Shown: positions 8,104 through 15,818, counted from the stretch's first letter. The stretch: DNA of 20,057 bases from Streptomyces griseoluteus (GCA_000717735.1 JOBE01000082.1:1-20057); one strand, 5' to 3'. The notes: a model not told the origin generated them from the letters alone. Numbers and translations: made by a program.

Positions 8104-8735
8104 CCGGCCGGCCGGACGACGAGCACCTGCTGCAGGAGGCCGAGCGCGTCGCCGTCGCCGTCGGGCGCATGTTCCCCGGCCTGTGCGAGGTCGTCCTGCA
8201 CGATCTGCGCCGTCCTGACCACGCCATCCGCGTCATCGAGAACAACCTGTCCGGACGGCGGGTCGGCGACTCCGCCACCGAGCTGGGCCTGCGCCGCATC
8301 GCCGACCCCGACTATCCCGGCGTCATCCAGAACTACAGCAACCGGTTCCCCGACGGACGCCCGGCCAAGAGCACCTCGATCGGCATCAAGAACGCCGAGG
8401 GACGCTATGTCGCGGCCCTGTGCCTGAACCTCGACGTCAGTACGCTGTCGCCGCTGGCCCTCACCCTGGCCAACCTCGTCGCCACGGACGTCGCCCACCA
8501 AGGTGAGACCGCCCTGGAGACGCTGCGCGACCGCACCGGCCGCGAACTCCGCTCGGCCATCGACTCCTTCGCGGCGGATCGCTCCAGCACCCCGCGCGGT
8601 CTCCCCCGTGACCAGAAGCGCGAGCTGGTGCGGCAGCTGCACCGCGAGGGCTTCTTCGAGACCCGGAGTTCCGCACAGCTCATCGCCGACCAGCTCGGTG
8701 TCTCCCGGGCCACCGTCTACAACTACACGAAGTAA
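8100..8735 (+). CDS. DauR/YheO-type transcriptional regulator (PAS-like plus HTH)
   Basis: A 211-residue DNA-binding regulator. Residues about 12-125 match the YheO-like PAS domain (VAVGRMFPGLCEVVLHDL, then NRFPDGRPAKSTSIGIKN). Residues about 165-211 carry the C-terminal helix-turn-helix, with SSAQLIADQLGVSRATVYNY at 190-209. In relatives such as Pseudomonas DauR, this family controls amino-acid catabolic genes in response to a small molecule. The ATG overlaps the stop of the PLP enzyme gene (ATGA), which implies translational coupling. It probably senses the substrate or product of that enzyme and controls the promoter upstream of 6943. The gene ends in TAA, and the next reading frame begins inside that stop (TAATG). 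Confidence 0.82.
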   Translation: MTGRPDDEHLLQEAERVAVAVGRMFPGLCEVVLHDLRRPDHAIRVIENNLSGRRVGDSATELGLRRIADPDYPGVIQNYSNRFPDGRPAKSTSIGIKNAEGRYVAALCLNLDVSTLSPLALTLANLVATDVAHQGETALETLRDRTGRELRSAIDSFAADRSSTPRGLPRDQKRELVRQLHREGFFETRSSAQLIADQLGVSRATVYNYTK

Positions 8736-9708
8736 TGGCCGAGCGGAGGAAAGGGCGGGTGGAGGCGACGGTGCCCTGGTGGGGGCGGTCGGTCTGGGCT
8801 CGGGGACGGGTGTGCGCCGCGTTCGCCGTGTTGATCGCCGGCCTTTTGGCGTTCCACCGGGTCGTGCCCAACTCGGTGGGGCGGGTGGGCAGTTTGCTGG
8901 AGACCTTTCTGCCTTGGCTCTGGCTCGTTGTCGTGGCGCTGCTCGGGCTCGCGCTGTTGCGCCGTTCGGCCCTCGCGCTGGTGGCTCTGTTGCTGCCGGC
9001 CGCCGTCTGACGTATCTCTTCGGTGGGCTGCTCCTGCCCGGCGAACAGCGTTCAGACCTGGTCGTCGTGCAGCACAACGTCAGCGACGTGAATCCTGATC
9101 CTGTGGGCACGGCCCTCGCCCTGGCCGGTGGCCGGCCCGATCTCATCGCGCTGCAGGAGCTGGTGCACCCGGCCCTCGCCGTCTACGAGAAGACGCTCGC
9201 CTCCGCCTACCCGTACCACGCCGTCCACGGCACCGTCGGGCTCTGGTCGAAGCATCCGCTGACCGGTGCCCGGCCGCTGGACGTCAAACCGAGGGGGATC
9301 GCCGGGCCCTGGAGCCGGGGGCTGCGGGCCGTGGTCCGCACGCCGCGTGGCGAGGTCGCGGTGTACGTCGCGCACCTGCCCTCGGTCCGCGTCCGGGCGA
9401 GCGGCCTCGCGTCCTCCTGGCGCGACGAGAGCGCCGGTCTGCTGGGTGCGGCCGTCGCGGCCGAGAAGGTGGAGCGGGTGATCCTGCTCGGCGATCTCAA
9501 CGGCACGGTCGACGACCGGGGGCTCGCCCCGCTGACCTCGCGGATGAACGTGGCGGAGCGGGGCCTCGCCTTCAGCTTCCCCGCCGCCTTCCCGGTGGCC
9601 CGGATCGACCAGGTGATGGCCCGCTCCGGCACCGTCGGCCGTCTTCGGACCCTGCCCGCCACCGGCAGCGACCACCTGCCGGTCGTCGGGAGGGTCACGC
9701 TGCGCTAG
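8735..9708 (+). pseudogene. Endonuclease/exonuclease/phosphatase family membrane protein, frameshifted
   Basis: The product would be a metal-dependent phosphoesterase of the EEP superfamily with an N-terminal membrane anchor. The first part (8735-9010, 91 aa) has two hydrophobic segments and ends ...LLLPAAV at a TGA (9008-9010). The reading continues at once in another frame with TYLFGGLLLPGEQ and runs to the TAG at 9706-9708. All EEP motifs lie in this second part: VVQHNV, ALQELV (metal-binding Glu), LLGDLN and GSDHLP. Adding one G inside the TGA gives ...AAVWTYLFGG and restores one protein of about 324 residues. No slippery heptamer is evident at the junction, so a real one-base deletion or an assembly error is more likely than programmed frameshifting. 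The ATG overlaps the TAA of the preceding regulator gene. Confidence 0.78.
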
Positions 9709-10782
9709 TACCGGGGGTCACCAGGCCTGACTCGTACGCGAGATGACCAGTCTCCTCGCGCATCCGGTGCATCAGGAAGATGCCGTAGTCGACGCCGAGG
9801 GCGACGAGGAAGACGAAGGAGAGGAGGGCCAGGCCCGGATCGGTGCCCTCGAAGCCGAAGACCCCCTCGAAGACGAGCCCGCCGATGCCGAGGGCCGCGA
9901 CCCGGACGGCGACCACGGCGGCCACCAGGATCAGCGGGGCGACGAGGCTGCGCAGCAGCACCATCAGGACGATCAGGACGACGGCGATGACGAGCGGGAC
10001 GACGACGGCCCGGTCGCCGGCGCTGGTGTCGGACATGTCGAGCTGTTCGGCGCTGGGCCCGCCGACGTACACCCCGTCGCCGAGCGCGGTCCGCAGCGCC
10101 CCGGGAGCGCCGGCGGTCGGGGCGACGACGGTGACGGGCTGGGTTCCCATCTCCGGGTACGCGCCGGCGAGCGTCTTCATCGCGGTGACCGCCTCCGGGG
10201 TGGAGCTGAAGGAGTCCTCCTGCTTGAGGGCTCCGGGCAGGTTCAGCACACCGAGCCCGAGGGCGGCGAGGGCGGCGGCGCCGGTGAGGAGGACGGCGAG
10301 GGGGTGCACCCGGAGGAGGCGAGGACGGCGGGGCCGCCGACCTCGCCGCTCACCGTCGCGCGGACGTCGTGGACGAAGGCGTCCCTGGCGGTCTCGTCCG
10401 TGCCCGGTTCGGTGCTGGAGACGGCGTACAGGAGGGTGGTGCCGTCCTCGGAGGGGACGGCCTGCGGCGGTGCGGTGAGCGGGTGTTCGGCCGCGACCCG
10501 GCGTACCTCGCGGGCGGCGGTGGCCTTGTCGGCGGAGGTCAGTCCGCCGTCGCGGTGGTGGACGAGGACGAGGTCGGTGGAGTCGCCGCCGGGCATCCGC
10601 TCCATGATGTGCGCGACCCGGGTCGAGCCGGCGCTCGCGGGCAGGTGGTCGACGGCGCGGTCGCGCTGTACGTCGGCGAGCTTTCCGGCCAGGGGTGCGG
10701 CGAGGGCCATGACGATCACCCACAGGGCCAGCACCCCCCAGCCGATGGTCCTCTTGCGGCCCTCCATCGGGCCTCCCTTCAT
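9695..10782 (-). pseudogene. MMPL/RND-family exporter remnant, internally deleted and truncated
   Basis: Intact MMPL exporters have about 700 or more residues, with two repeats each made of a helix, a large extracytoplasmic domain and a helix bundle. Here the N-terminus is recognisable: one helix, then LPASAGSTRVAHIMERMPGG and the first extracytoplasmic domain up to GGPAVLAS. At about 10320-10330 the homology jumps to another frame at RLLRVHPLAVLLTGAAAL, the first helix of the second half. That half continues through its extracytoplasmic domain, two hydrophobic stretches and GVDYGIFLMHRMREET. The first helix bundle is missing (roughly 200 residues by comparison with the family), and so are the last helices. 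The 3' end overlaps the EEP gene by 14 bases. The likely start is 10767, where GGGAGG precedes ATG; 10782 is an alternative. It cannot make a working exporter. Confidence 0.8.
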
Positions 10783-11101
10783 CGGTCCTCTTCAAGTCGC
10801 TCCCAGATTCCCGCTGTTCGGAGGGCGATTCCTCGGGCTGAAGGCCGAGGTGGGGGGTACTTCGCGGGGTGGTGCGGGGCGGTGATTACTCCTGGGGGAG
10901 TACGGGCGGGTGCACCGCCGACGGCCGGGGGCGGGGGCGTGACCGCCCCTTCCGTGCGGCCCCGTTCAGTGATCGGGGGATGACTGCGGAATGTGTGGGG
11001 ACTTCGGCCAAATAGCTAGAGTTGGCCCGTCGCAAGGCGCCAGCACTGGATCGTTCACGCCCATTCGGCGCACCGATCCGATATTCCCGGAGGAAGGAAG
11101 A
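10783..11101. other. 319-bp divergent intergenic region upstream of the oxidative operon
   Basis: It lies between the exporter remnant (minus) and the flavin monooxygenase gene (plus). It contains an operator-like inverted repeat (listed separately), G-rich stretches at 10851-10940 and a plus-strand TAGAGT at 11017-11022. The TAGAGT resembles an actinomycete -10, but no convincing -35 is visible. GGAGGAAGGA just before 11102 is the ribosome binding site. No gene was seen here. Confidence 0.5.
10887..10902. promoter_or_regulatory. Operator-like inverted repeat TACTCC-N4-GGAGTA
   Basis: Six-base arms TACTCC (10887-10892) and GGAGTA (10897-10902) are separated by TGGG. The site lies between divergent genes, on the exporter side. 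This is the form expected for a dimeric regulator site. Its regulator is not in the window or cannot be assigned. Confidence 0.4.
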
Positions 11102-12277
11102 ATGACAACATTCGACACTGCCGCAACTGGCGTCCTCGATGCAGTCAAGGAAATCATCCCCACCCTGCGCAGCAACGGTCTTGAGACCGAAAAGCAGCGG
11201 AGGCTCCCTGACGAGAACATCGCCCTTCTCGAAAAGGCCGGCGTCTTCAGGATCGCCGTTCCCGAGCGTTTCGGCGGCCTGGACCTGCCGGTGGCCGACC
11301 AGTCCGAGATCCTGTCGGAGATCGCCCGCGGTGACGGTTCGTCGGGCTGGGTGGCGATGGTGTGGGTGTCCACCGCCTGGATCGCCACGCTGTACCCGGA
11401 CAAGGCCCAGGAGGAGATCTTCGCGGGCGGATCCGTCCGGATCTCCGGCGGGTTCACCCCGTCGGGCACGCTCAAGGAGGTCGACGGCGGGTACGTGCTC
11501 AACGGCACCTGGCGCTTCAACACCGGTGTCGGCGGCGCGGACTGGAACGTCCACGCGGCGCTGGTCGAGCGTGCGGACGGGCAGCACGAGGAGCTCTTCG
11601 CGATCGTGCCGCGCGCGGACGTCACCGTCGCCGACGACTGGGACGTCTTCGGCGCGTCCGGCACGGGCAGTGCGACCTCCACCGTGAAGGACCTGTTCGT
11701 GCCGGCCCACCGCGTGGTGGACGCCGCCGTGTTCGACGCCTCGACGCGTGACCGGTGGAACGCCGACGTGAACGGCCGCAACTACGGCCTGACCAGCTAC
11801 GTCCTGGCGACCTGCGCGCCGGTGTACATCGGTCTCGCCAAGGCCGCCGTGGAGATCTTCACCGAGCGGACGCCCGGCAAGGCCGTCGCCTACACCGAGT
11901 GGACGGACCAGGCCCAGCACCCGCACACGCACATCCAGCTGGCTGTCGCCGCCAACAAGGTCGCCGCGTGCGAGGCGCTCGCCGGGAAGTGGCTGTCGGT
12001 CATGCAGAGCCGCGAGGACGCCGGCCAGAAGCTCAGCGTCGAGGAGAAGGCCGAGATCCGCGGCCAGGTCGGCTACGTGGTGCAGACGACGAAGGAAGCG
12101 GTCGAGACGCTCTACGCCATCAGCTCGGCGTCGACGATCCTGCGGAGCAACCCCTTCCAGCGGGTCTTCCGGGACATCACCGCGCTGTCGCTCCACGGCC
12201 TGCTCACTCCGGTGCCCTCCCTGGAGGCGCACGGCCGTGTCCTGCTGGGGCTCGAGCCCCGTACCGATTACATCTGA
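11102..12277 (+). CDS. Flavin-dependent monooxygenase of the acyl-CoA dehydrogenase fold (class D type)
   Basis: A 391-residue cytosolic flavoprotein. It has an N-terminal helical domain (about 1-105), a central beta domain (about 106-210, with NGTWRFNTG at 134-142 and ASGTGSATSTV at 185-195) and a C-terminal helical bundle. The segment PFQRVFRDITALSLH at 351-365, ending in H365, resembles the conserved Arg/Asp/His region of class D hydroxylases (HsaA, HpaB and nitrososynthase relatives) rather than true acyl-CoA dehydrogenases. Such enzymes use reduced flavin from a separate reductase to hydroxylate an aromatic ring or an amine nitrogen. No reductase gene is in the window. The ATG at 11102 follows GGAGGAAGGA and is preferred to an in-frame upstream start at 10991. 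The P450 gene follows after 24 bases, so the two are probably co-transcribed. The substrate is unknown. Confidence 0.8.
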   Translation: MTTFDTAATGVLDAVKEIIPTLRSNGLETEKQRRLPDENIALLEKAGVFRIAVPERFGGLDLPVADQSEILSEIARGDGSSGWVAMVWVSTAWIATLYPDKAQEEIFAGGSVRISGGFTPSGTLKEVDGGYVLNGTWRFNTGVGGADWNVHAALVERADGQHEELFAIVPRADVTVADDWDVFGASGTGSATSTVKDLFVPAHRVVDAAVFDASTRDRWNADVNGRNYGLTSYVLATCAPVYIGLAKAAVEIFTERTPGKAVAYTEWTDQAQHPHTHIQLAVAANKVAACEALAGKWLSVMQSREDAGQKLSVEEKAEIRGQVGYVVQTTKEAVETLYAISSASTILRSNPFQRVFRDITALSLHGLLTPVPSLEAHGRVLLGLEPRTDYI

Positions 12278-12301
12278 CCGGTCGGATTCAGGAGACACCA
12301 C

Positions 12302-13549
12302 ATGACCAGAACGCAAGAGGCTCCGACGCTCTTCGATTCCGCGTACTACCAGGATCCCTATTCGGTGTACGACTGGCTCCGGGTGAATTCTCCGGTCCAT
12401 TCGTTCCGTTTCCCCGTCGGTGACGTACCGATGGTCTTCCTTTCCCGGTACGACGATGTCAAGGAGCTGCTGACCGACCAGCGGTTCAGCAATGACGGCG
12501 CCGCCTGGGGCAGTGAGCAGTTCAAGCAGTCCGGGATGATATTCGGGGCCGACACGCTGATCGGCCGCATTCTCACGGTGCTTGACCCGCCGGACCACAC
12601 GCGTGTCCGCAAGCTGGCGATGGGGGCGTTCACGCCTCGTCGCGCGGCCACGTGGACGGAGCCGGTCGAGCGCATCGTGCAGGAGGCGCTCGACGACCTG
12701 GCGAAGTCGGACCGCCCCGACGTCATGGACTTCGCGAGCAAGATCCCGGCGGTCGTGACCGGTGAGATCCTCGGCTTCCCGCTGGACCGGTTCGCCGACA
12801 TGCTCCACGCCATCGAGCGTGCCTTCCGTGCCGAGCCGGACAACCCGAACAACGAGGCCGAGGTCTCGGCGGCGTTCGAGGAGATCGTCACCTACGGCCG
12901 CGAGCTGATCGTCGAGAAGCGCCGCAACCCCGGCGACGACCTGACGTCCGTGTTCATCCAGGCGCGGGACGGCGAGGACCGTCTGACCGAGGACGAGCTG
13001 GTCTCCATGGTCGCCGTGATGATCATGGCGGGCATCGACACCACCCGGAACCTGATCGGCTCCGCCGTCCTCGGGCTGCTCGACCACCCGGAGCAGCGGA
13101 AGCTGCTGGTCGACAACGAGGCGCTGGCGGGTCCGGCGGTCGAGGAGTTCCTGCGCTACGACGGGGCCTTCTGCGTCGGCCTGTTCCGCATCGCCAAGGA
13201 GGACCTGGTCCTCAAGGGCGTTCCGGTGCCCGCCGGCACCCCTGTGGTCGCCGGCCTCCAGTCCGCCAACCACGACCCGGAGAAGTACTCCGAGCCCAAC
13301 CGCCTGGACATCACCCGCGAGGGCCCGCGGCACCTGGCCCTCGGCCATGGGCTGCACAACTGCATGGGTGCGGCCCTGGCCCGCCTGGAGACCGGTATCG
13401 CGGTCCCGGCGCTGCTGCGCCGCTTCCCGCAGATGCGGCTCTCGATTCCGCGTTCGGAGGTCCTGTTCGAGGAGAACTGGCTGCTGCGCAGCCTCCCGAA
13501 CCTTCCCGTGGACCTGTACGGCGACGGGCCTCGCCCCGCCGCCAAGTGA
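12302..13549 (+). CDS. Cytochrome P450
   Basis: A 415-residue soluble bacterial P450, expected to hydroxylate or oxidatively rearrange a small molecule with electrons from the ferredoxin encoded next. The I-helix oxygen-activation motif is AGIDTT at 243-248. The K-helix ExxR is E282/R285, and the following EPNR segment is at 331-334. The heme loop is LGHGLHNCMG with C354 as the axial thiolate. The usual Phe seven residues before the cysteine is Leu (L347). AGGAGA lies 9 bases upstream of the ATG. It sits between the flavin monooxygenase and the 3Fe-4S ferredoxin, a compact secondary-metabolism oxidation unit. No ferredoxin reductase is nearby, so a housekeeping one is presumably used. Neither the CYP subfamily nor the substrate can be assigned by eye. 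Confidence 0.93.
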   Translation: MTRTQEAPTLFDSAYYQDPYSVYDWLRVNSPVHSFRFPVGDVPMVFLSRYDDVKELLTDQRFSNDGAAWGSEQFKQSGMIFGADTLIGRILTVLDPPDHTRVRKLAMGAFTPRRAATWTEPVERIVQEALDDLAKSDRPDVMDFASKIPAVVTGEILGFPLDRFADMLHAIERAFRAEPDNPNNEAEVSAAFEEIVTYGRELIVEKRRNPGDDLTSVFIQARDGEDRLTEDELVSMVAVMIMAGIDTTRNLIGSAVLGLLDHPEQRKLLVDNEALAGPAVEEFLRYDGAFCVGLFRIAKEDLVLKGVPVPAGTPVVAGLQSANHDPEKYSEPNRLDITREGPRHLALGHGLHNCMGAALARLETGIAVPALLRRFPQMRLSIPRSEVLFEENWLLRSLPNLPVDLYGDGPRPAAK

Positions 13550-13556
13550 GGGACCG

Positions 13557-13769
13557 ATGACACACAAGCTCTCCGTCGACAAGACCGTCTGCACCGGGGC
13601 GGGAACCTGTGAGGCGATGCACCCGAAGCTGTTCCGGGTGGTCCCCGAGGGGTACGCGGTCGCGCTCAAGACCGAGCTCGACGACCCGGCGGACGTCACG
13701 GACGCGAGCAACGTCCTGGACGTCTGCCCGACCGAGGCGATCCTGCTGACCCTGGCGGGAGACGCGTAG
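13557..13769 (+). CDS. [3Fe-4S]-type ferredoxin, P450 redox partner
   Basis: A 70-residue acidic electron carrier. Cysteines C12, C18 and C57 (VCTGAGTC and VCPTEAI) give the three-ligand pattern of Streptomyces P450 ferredoxins. The position that would hold the extra ligand of a 4Fe-4S cluster is Ala/Gly. It starts 7 bases after the P450 stop, with GAGGGA as ribosome site, so the two are translated together. The expected role is to pass electrons from a ferredoxin reductase to the P450. It is the last gene before a strong terminator. Confidence 0.92.
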   Translation: MTHKLSVDKTVCTGAGTCEAMHPKLFRVVPEGYAVALKTELDDPADVTDASNVLDVCPTEAILLTLAGDA

Positions 13770-13796
13770 CAGGGAACGAGCAACGAGCACGAGCAC

Positions 13797-13826
13797 GGGG
13801 GGCGGCGCCGATCGGCGCCGCCCCCC
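13797..13826 (+). terminator. Perfect 30-bp palindrome, probable terminator
   Basis: Arms GGGGGGCGGCGCCG (13797-13810) and CGGCGCCGCCCCCC (13813-13826) flank a central AT and are exactly complementary. The stem starts 27 bases after the ferredoxin stop. There is no T-run, which is usual for actinomycete terminators. It would end the monooxygenase-P450-ferredoxin transcript. Confidence 0.75.
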
Positions 13827-13831
13827 AGTCT

Positions 13832-13921
13832 GTCGTGCGGGGCCGCGTCCGTCGTGCGGGGCCGCGTCCGTCGTACGGGGTCGCCTCCGTCGTACGGGGT
13901 CGCCTCCGCCCGTCGTGCGGG
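13832..13921. repeat. 19-bp tandem repeats (four units plus a partial fifth)
   Basis: Units at 13832-13850 and 13851-13869 are identical (GTCGTGCGGGGCCGCGTCC). Units at 13870-13888 and 13889-13907 are identical to each other (GTCGTACGGGGTCGCCTCC) and differ from the first pair at three positions. A partial fifth copy, GTCGTGCGGG, begins at 13912. The unit length is not a multiple of three and the array is outside genes. The paired pattern suggests two rounds of duplication. Confidence 0.85.
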
Positions 13922-14256
13922 CTGCCGCGGCGGTGTCGGTTTTCCGTAGCCTCGCAGGTCAGCGGGGTGTTGGCTCGTTCGGTACCGAGGTCGCGCCCCT
14001 TTCCTCGACGGTGGCCGGAATCCGGCATTCCTGGTGGGCCCCCGCCGATGATCCGCCACATACCGGAGGATGACTCTCCGTAGAGGGCGACGTCGATTCC
14101 AGTGGATATGTTTTCGGTCAACACGCCGGGCAAGCAGGCATGTTCACGCCGCCCCGGCACACGCGGAAGGCGCGGAGTGACGGACCGTAGTCAGACCGAT
14201 ACGGCTGTCGAATCGCACTGCGGTGTCCAGAAAGCACCCACCACGAAGGAATCCAT

Positions 14257-15690
14257 GTGAATCGTCATGGCGGAAATGACGCCCTCTCTTCGGACCGGAC
14301 CGTTGGCCGCCGGTCGCTGCTGAAGGCGGCAGGTGCCACGGCCCTCGCTTCCACGCTGGCCGCCACCACGGCCGGGCGGGCCTCGGCCACGGAGGAACTG
14401 GCCTGGGACGCGATCGTCATCGGCGCCGGCTACGCGGGTGGCACGGCCGCCCGTGAGCTGGCGGCCAGGGGCATGAGGACCCTGGTGCTCGAGGCCCGAG
14501 GCCGTATCGGTGGCCGTATATGGACCGGCTCCTTCGCCGGCGAGCAGGTCGAGATCGGTGGCGGCTGGTTCGGCCCCGGCCAGACCAACGTGGAGCGCGA
14601 GCTCCAGCGCTACAACATCACCACCAGCCACGACGTGGCGGCCACCCGCGCGGTCATGCCGAGCGGCACCGGCTTCACGAGCCAGGCCCCGGCGGACGCC
14701 TTCGGCCACCTCGGCACGCTCTTCGGCCAGTTCTACGCCGGCTCCGAGACGTACTTCGAGCGTCCCCTGGAGCCGCTGTACCGGCAGGACCTGCTGGCGA
14801 GCGTGGACGCCACCTCGCTGGCCGCCCGGCTGGGCCAGCTGGGCCTCTCGACCACCGACCAGAAGTGGATCAACGGTTCCACCTCGGTCTTCGCCGGAGG
14901 TCCCAGCTCCACCGGCGGCCTGGCGGGCATGGCCCAGTGGTACCAGCTCGCCGGCGGTACGTACGACGGCTTCCTGTCGACCATGAGCCTCAAGCCCGCG
15001 GGCGGGATGATCTCCCTGCTCCAGGCGATGCTCGCGGGGTCCACCGCCAGGGTCCGGTACAACTCCCCGGTCACGGCGATCACCCAGGGCAGCACCGGCC
15101 TCACCACGGTCAAGACCGCCTCCGGCGTGTCCTTCCGGGCCCCCGTGGTCGTCGTCGCCGTGCCGGTGAACGTCTGGCGGACCATCACCTTCAACCCGGG
15201 CCTGCCCCAGGTGCACGCCGACGCGGCGCTCGAGGGCGTCGGGGTGCCGACCGCCACCAAGATCTGGCTGCAGGTGACGGGCGTCTCCGACGCCGTCTAC
15301 GCCCAGGCGCCGGAGGGTTCCCCGATCCTGATGATGCTGCCGCAGAAGCAGCTCGCCGACGGCAGCCGGCTCTACGTGGCCTTCGCCGGGGCCGGGCTCA
15401 ACGTCTCCGACGCCGTGGCGGTCCAGGCGGCCGTGCGGAACCTGGTCCCGGAGGCCACCGTGGTCACCTACCGGGCCATGCAGTGGGGCAAGGACACGTA
15501 CACGCGCGGTGGCTGGGCCCTGCGCAAGCCGGGGCAGCTGCTGCGTCAGCTGCCGGCCATCCAGCAGCCGCACGGCAGCATGGTGTTCGCGGGCTCGGAC
15601 ATCGCCAGCGGCTGGTACGGGGCGTTCGTGGAAGGCGCCATCGAGTCCGGCCTCAGGGCCGCGCAGCAGGCCGCGGTCATCGCCGGCTGA
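14257..15690 (+). CDS. Tat-exported flavin amine oxidase
   Basis: A 477-residue FAD enzyme of the monoamine oxidase/L-amino-acid oxidase family. It would oxidise an amine to an imine with oxygen, giving H2O2. The N-terminus is a twin-arginine signal: R18-R19 in GRRSLLK, a hydrophobic stretch to about 38 and an Ala-rich cleavage region near 40-46, so the mature enzyme should be folded and exported. The FAD-binding GAGYAG is at 56-61, followed by LEARGRIGGR at 77-86. The C-terminal FAD loop reads FAGSDIASGWYGAFVEGA. It has no cysteine at the MAO flavin-linking position, so the FAD is probably non-covalent. The start is GTG at 14257, after GAAGGA; the ATG two bases earlier runs directly into a stop. 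It lies between the oxidative operon and a convergent imine reductase gene. The substrate is unknown. Confidence 0.85.
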   Translation: MNRHGGNDALSSDRTVGRRSLLKAAGATALASTLAATTAGRASATEELAWDAIVIGAGYAGGTAARELAARGMRTLVLEARGRIGGRIWTGSFAGEQVEIGGGWFGPGQTNVERELQRYNITTSHDVAATRAVMPSGTGFTSQAPADAFGHLGTLFGQFYAGSETYFERPLEPLYRQDLLASVDATSLAARLGQLGLSTTDQKWINGSTSVFAGGPSSTGGLAGMAQWYQLAGGTYDGFLSTMSLKPAGGMISLLQAMLAGSTARVRYNSPVTAITQGSTGLTTVKTASGVSFRAPVVVVAVPVNVWRTITFNPGLPQVHADAALEGVGVPTATKIWLQVTGVSDAVYAQAPEGSPILMMLPQKQLADGSRLYVAFAGAGLNVSDAVAVQAAVRNLVPEATVVTYRAMQWGKDTYTRGGWALRKPGQLLRQLPAIQQPHGSMVFAGSDIASGWYGAFVEGAIESGLRAAQQAAVIAG

Positions 15691-15702
15691 CGGTCGCAGG
15701 AC

Positions 15703-15740
15703 GGGGAGTCCCCGGCCGGGCATCCGGCCGGGGACTCCCC
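15703..15740 (+). terminator. 17-bp perfect stem-loop, terminator of the amine oxidase gene
   Basis: Arms at 15703-15719 (from GGGGAGTCCCC) and 15724-15740 (to GGGGACTCCCC) are exactly complementary over 17 bp with a four-base GCAT loop. The stem starts 12 bases after the amine oxidase stop. No T-tract is needed for a stem this stable. Confidence 0.8.
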
Positions 15741-15790
15741 CGCCCCGCCGCCCTGGACCGGCGGAGTGCGCGCGCCTCACGCACCGAGGG

Positions 15791-15818
15791 CCGGACCGCC
15801 TCCTCGGAGGCGGTCCGG
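15791..15818. terminator. Second stem-loop in the convergent gap
   Basis: A 13-bp perfect inverted repeat at 15791-15803 and 15806-15818 surrounds TC; in RNA one or two inner pairs would open to form the loop. It lies between converging genes and could stop transcription from either side. Confidence 0.5.

Larger units (their letters stand above)
13770..14256. other. 487-bp intergenic region before the amine oxidase gene
   Basis: It holds the 30-bp palindrome and the 19-bp repeats listed above. About 330 bases follow with no recognisable gene. No confident -35/-10 pair for the amine oxidase was found. GAAGGA at 14245-14250 is its ribosome site. Because of the terminator, the amine oxidase probably has its own promoter in this stretch. 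Confidence 0.5.

Noticed and set aside
9001..9020. Programmed frameshift in the EEP-family gene
   Set aside because: A -1 shift would join the frames, but no X-XXY-YYZ slippery sequence is at the junction and a single missing G explains it more simply. Not excluded without orthologues.
11102..12277. True acyl-CoA dehydrogenase of fatty-acid oxidation
   Set aside because: The C-terminal Arg/Asp/His segment and the P450-ferredoxin context fit class D flavin monooxygenases better. No CoA ligase, thiolase or electron-transfer flavoprotein genes are nearby.
13832..13921. CRISPR array
   Set aside because: The 19-bp units are directly adjacent with no spacers, and there are no cas genes.
10886..14059. 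Very long minus-strand open frame (over 1000 codons) antisense to the monooxygenase-P450-ferredoxin operon
   Set aside because: No domain or motif is recognisable, and it spans three well-supported plus-strand genes, a terminator and a repeat array. It is open because stop codons are rare in this composition.
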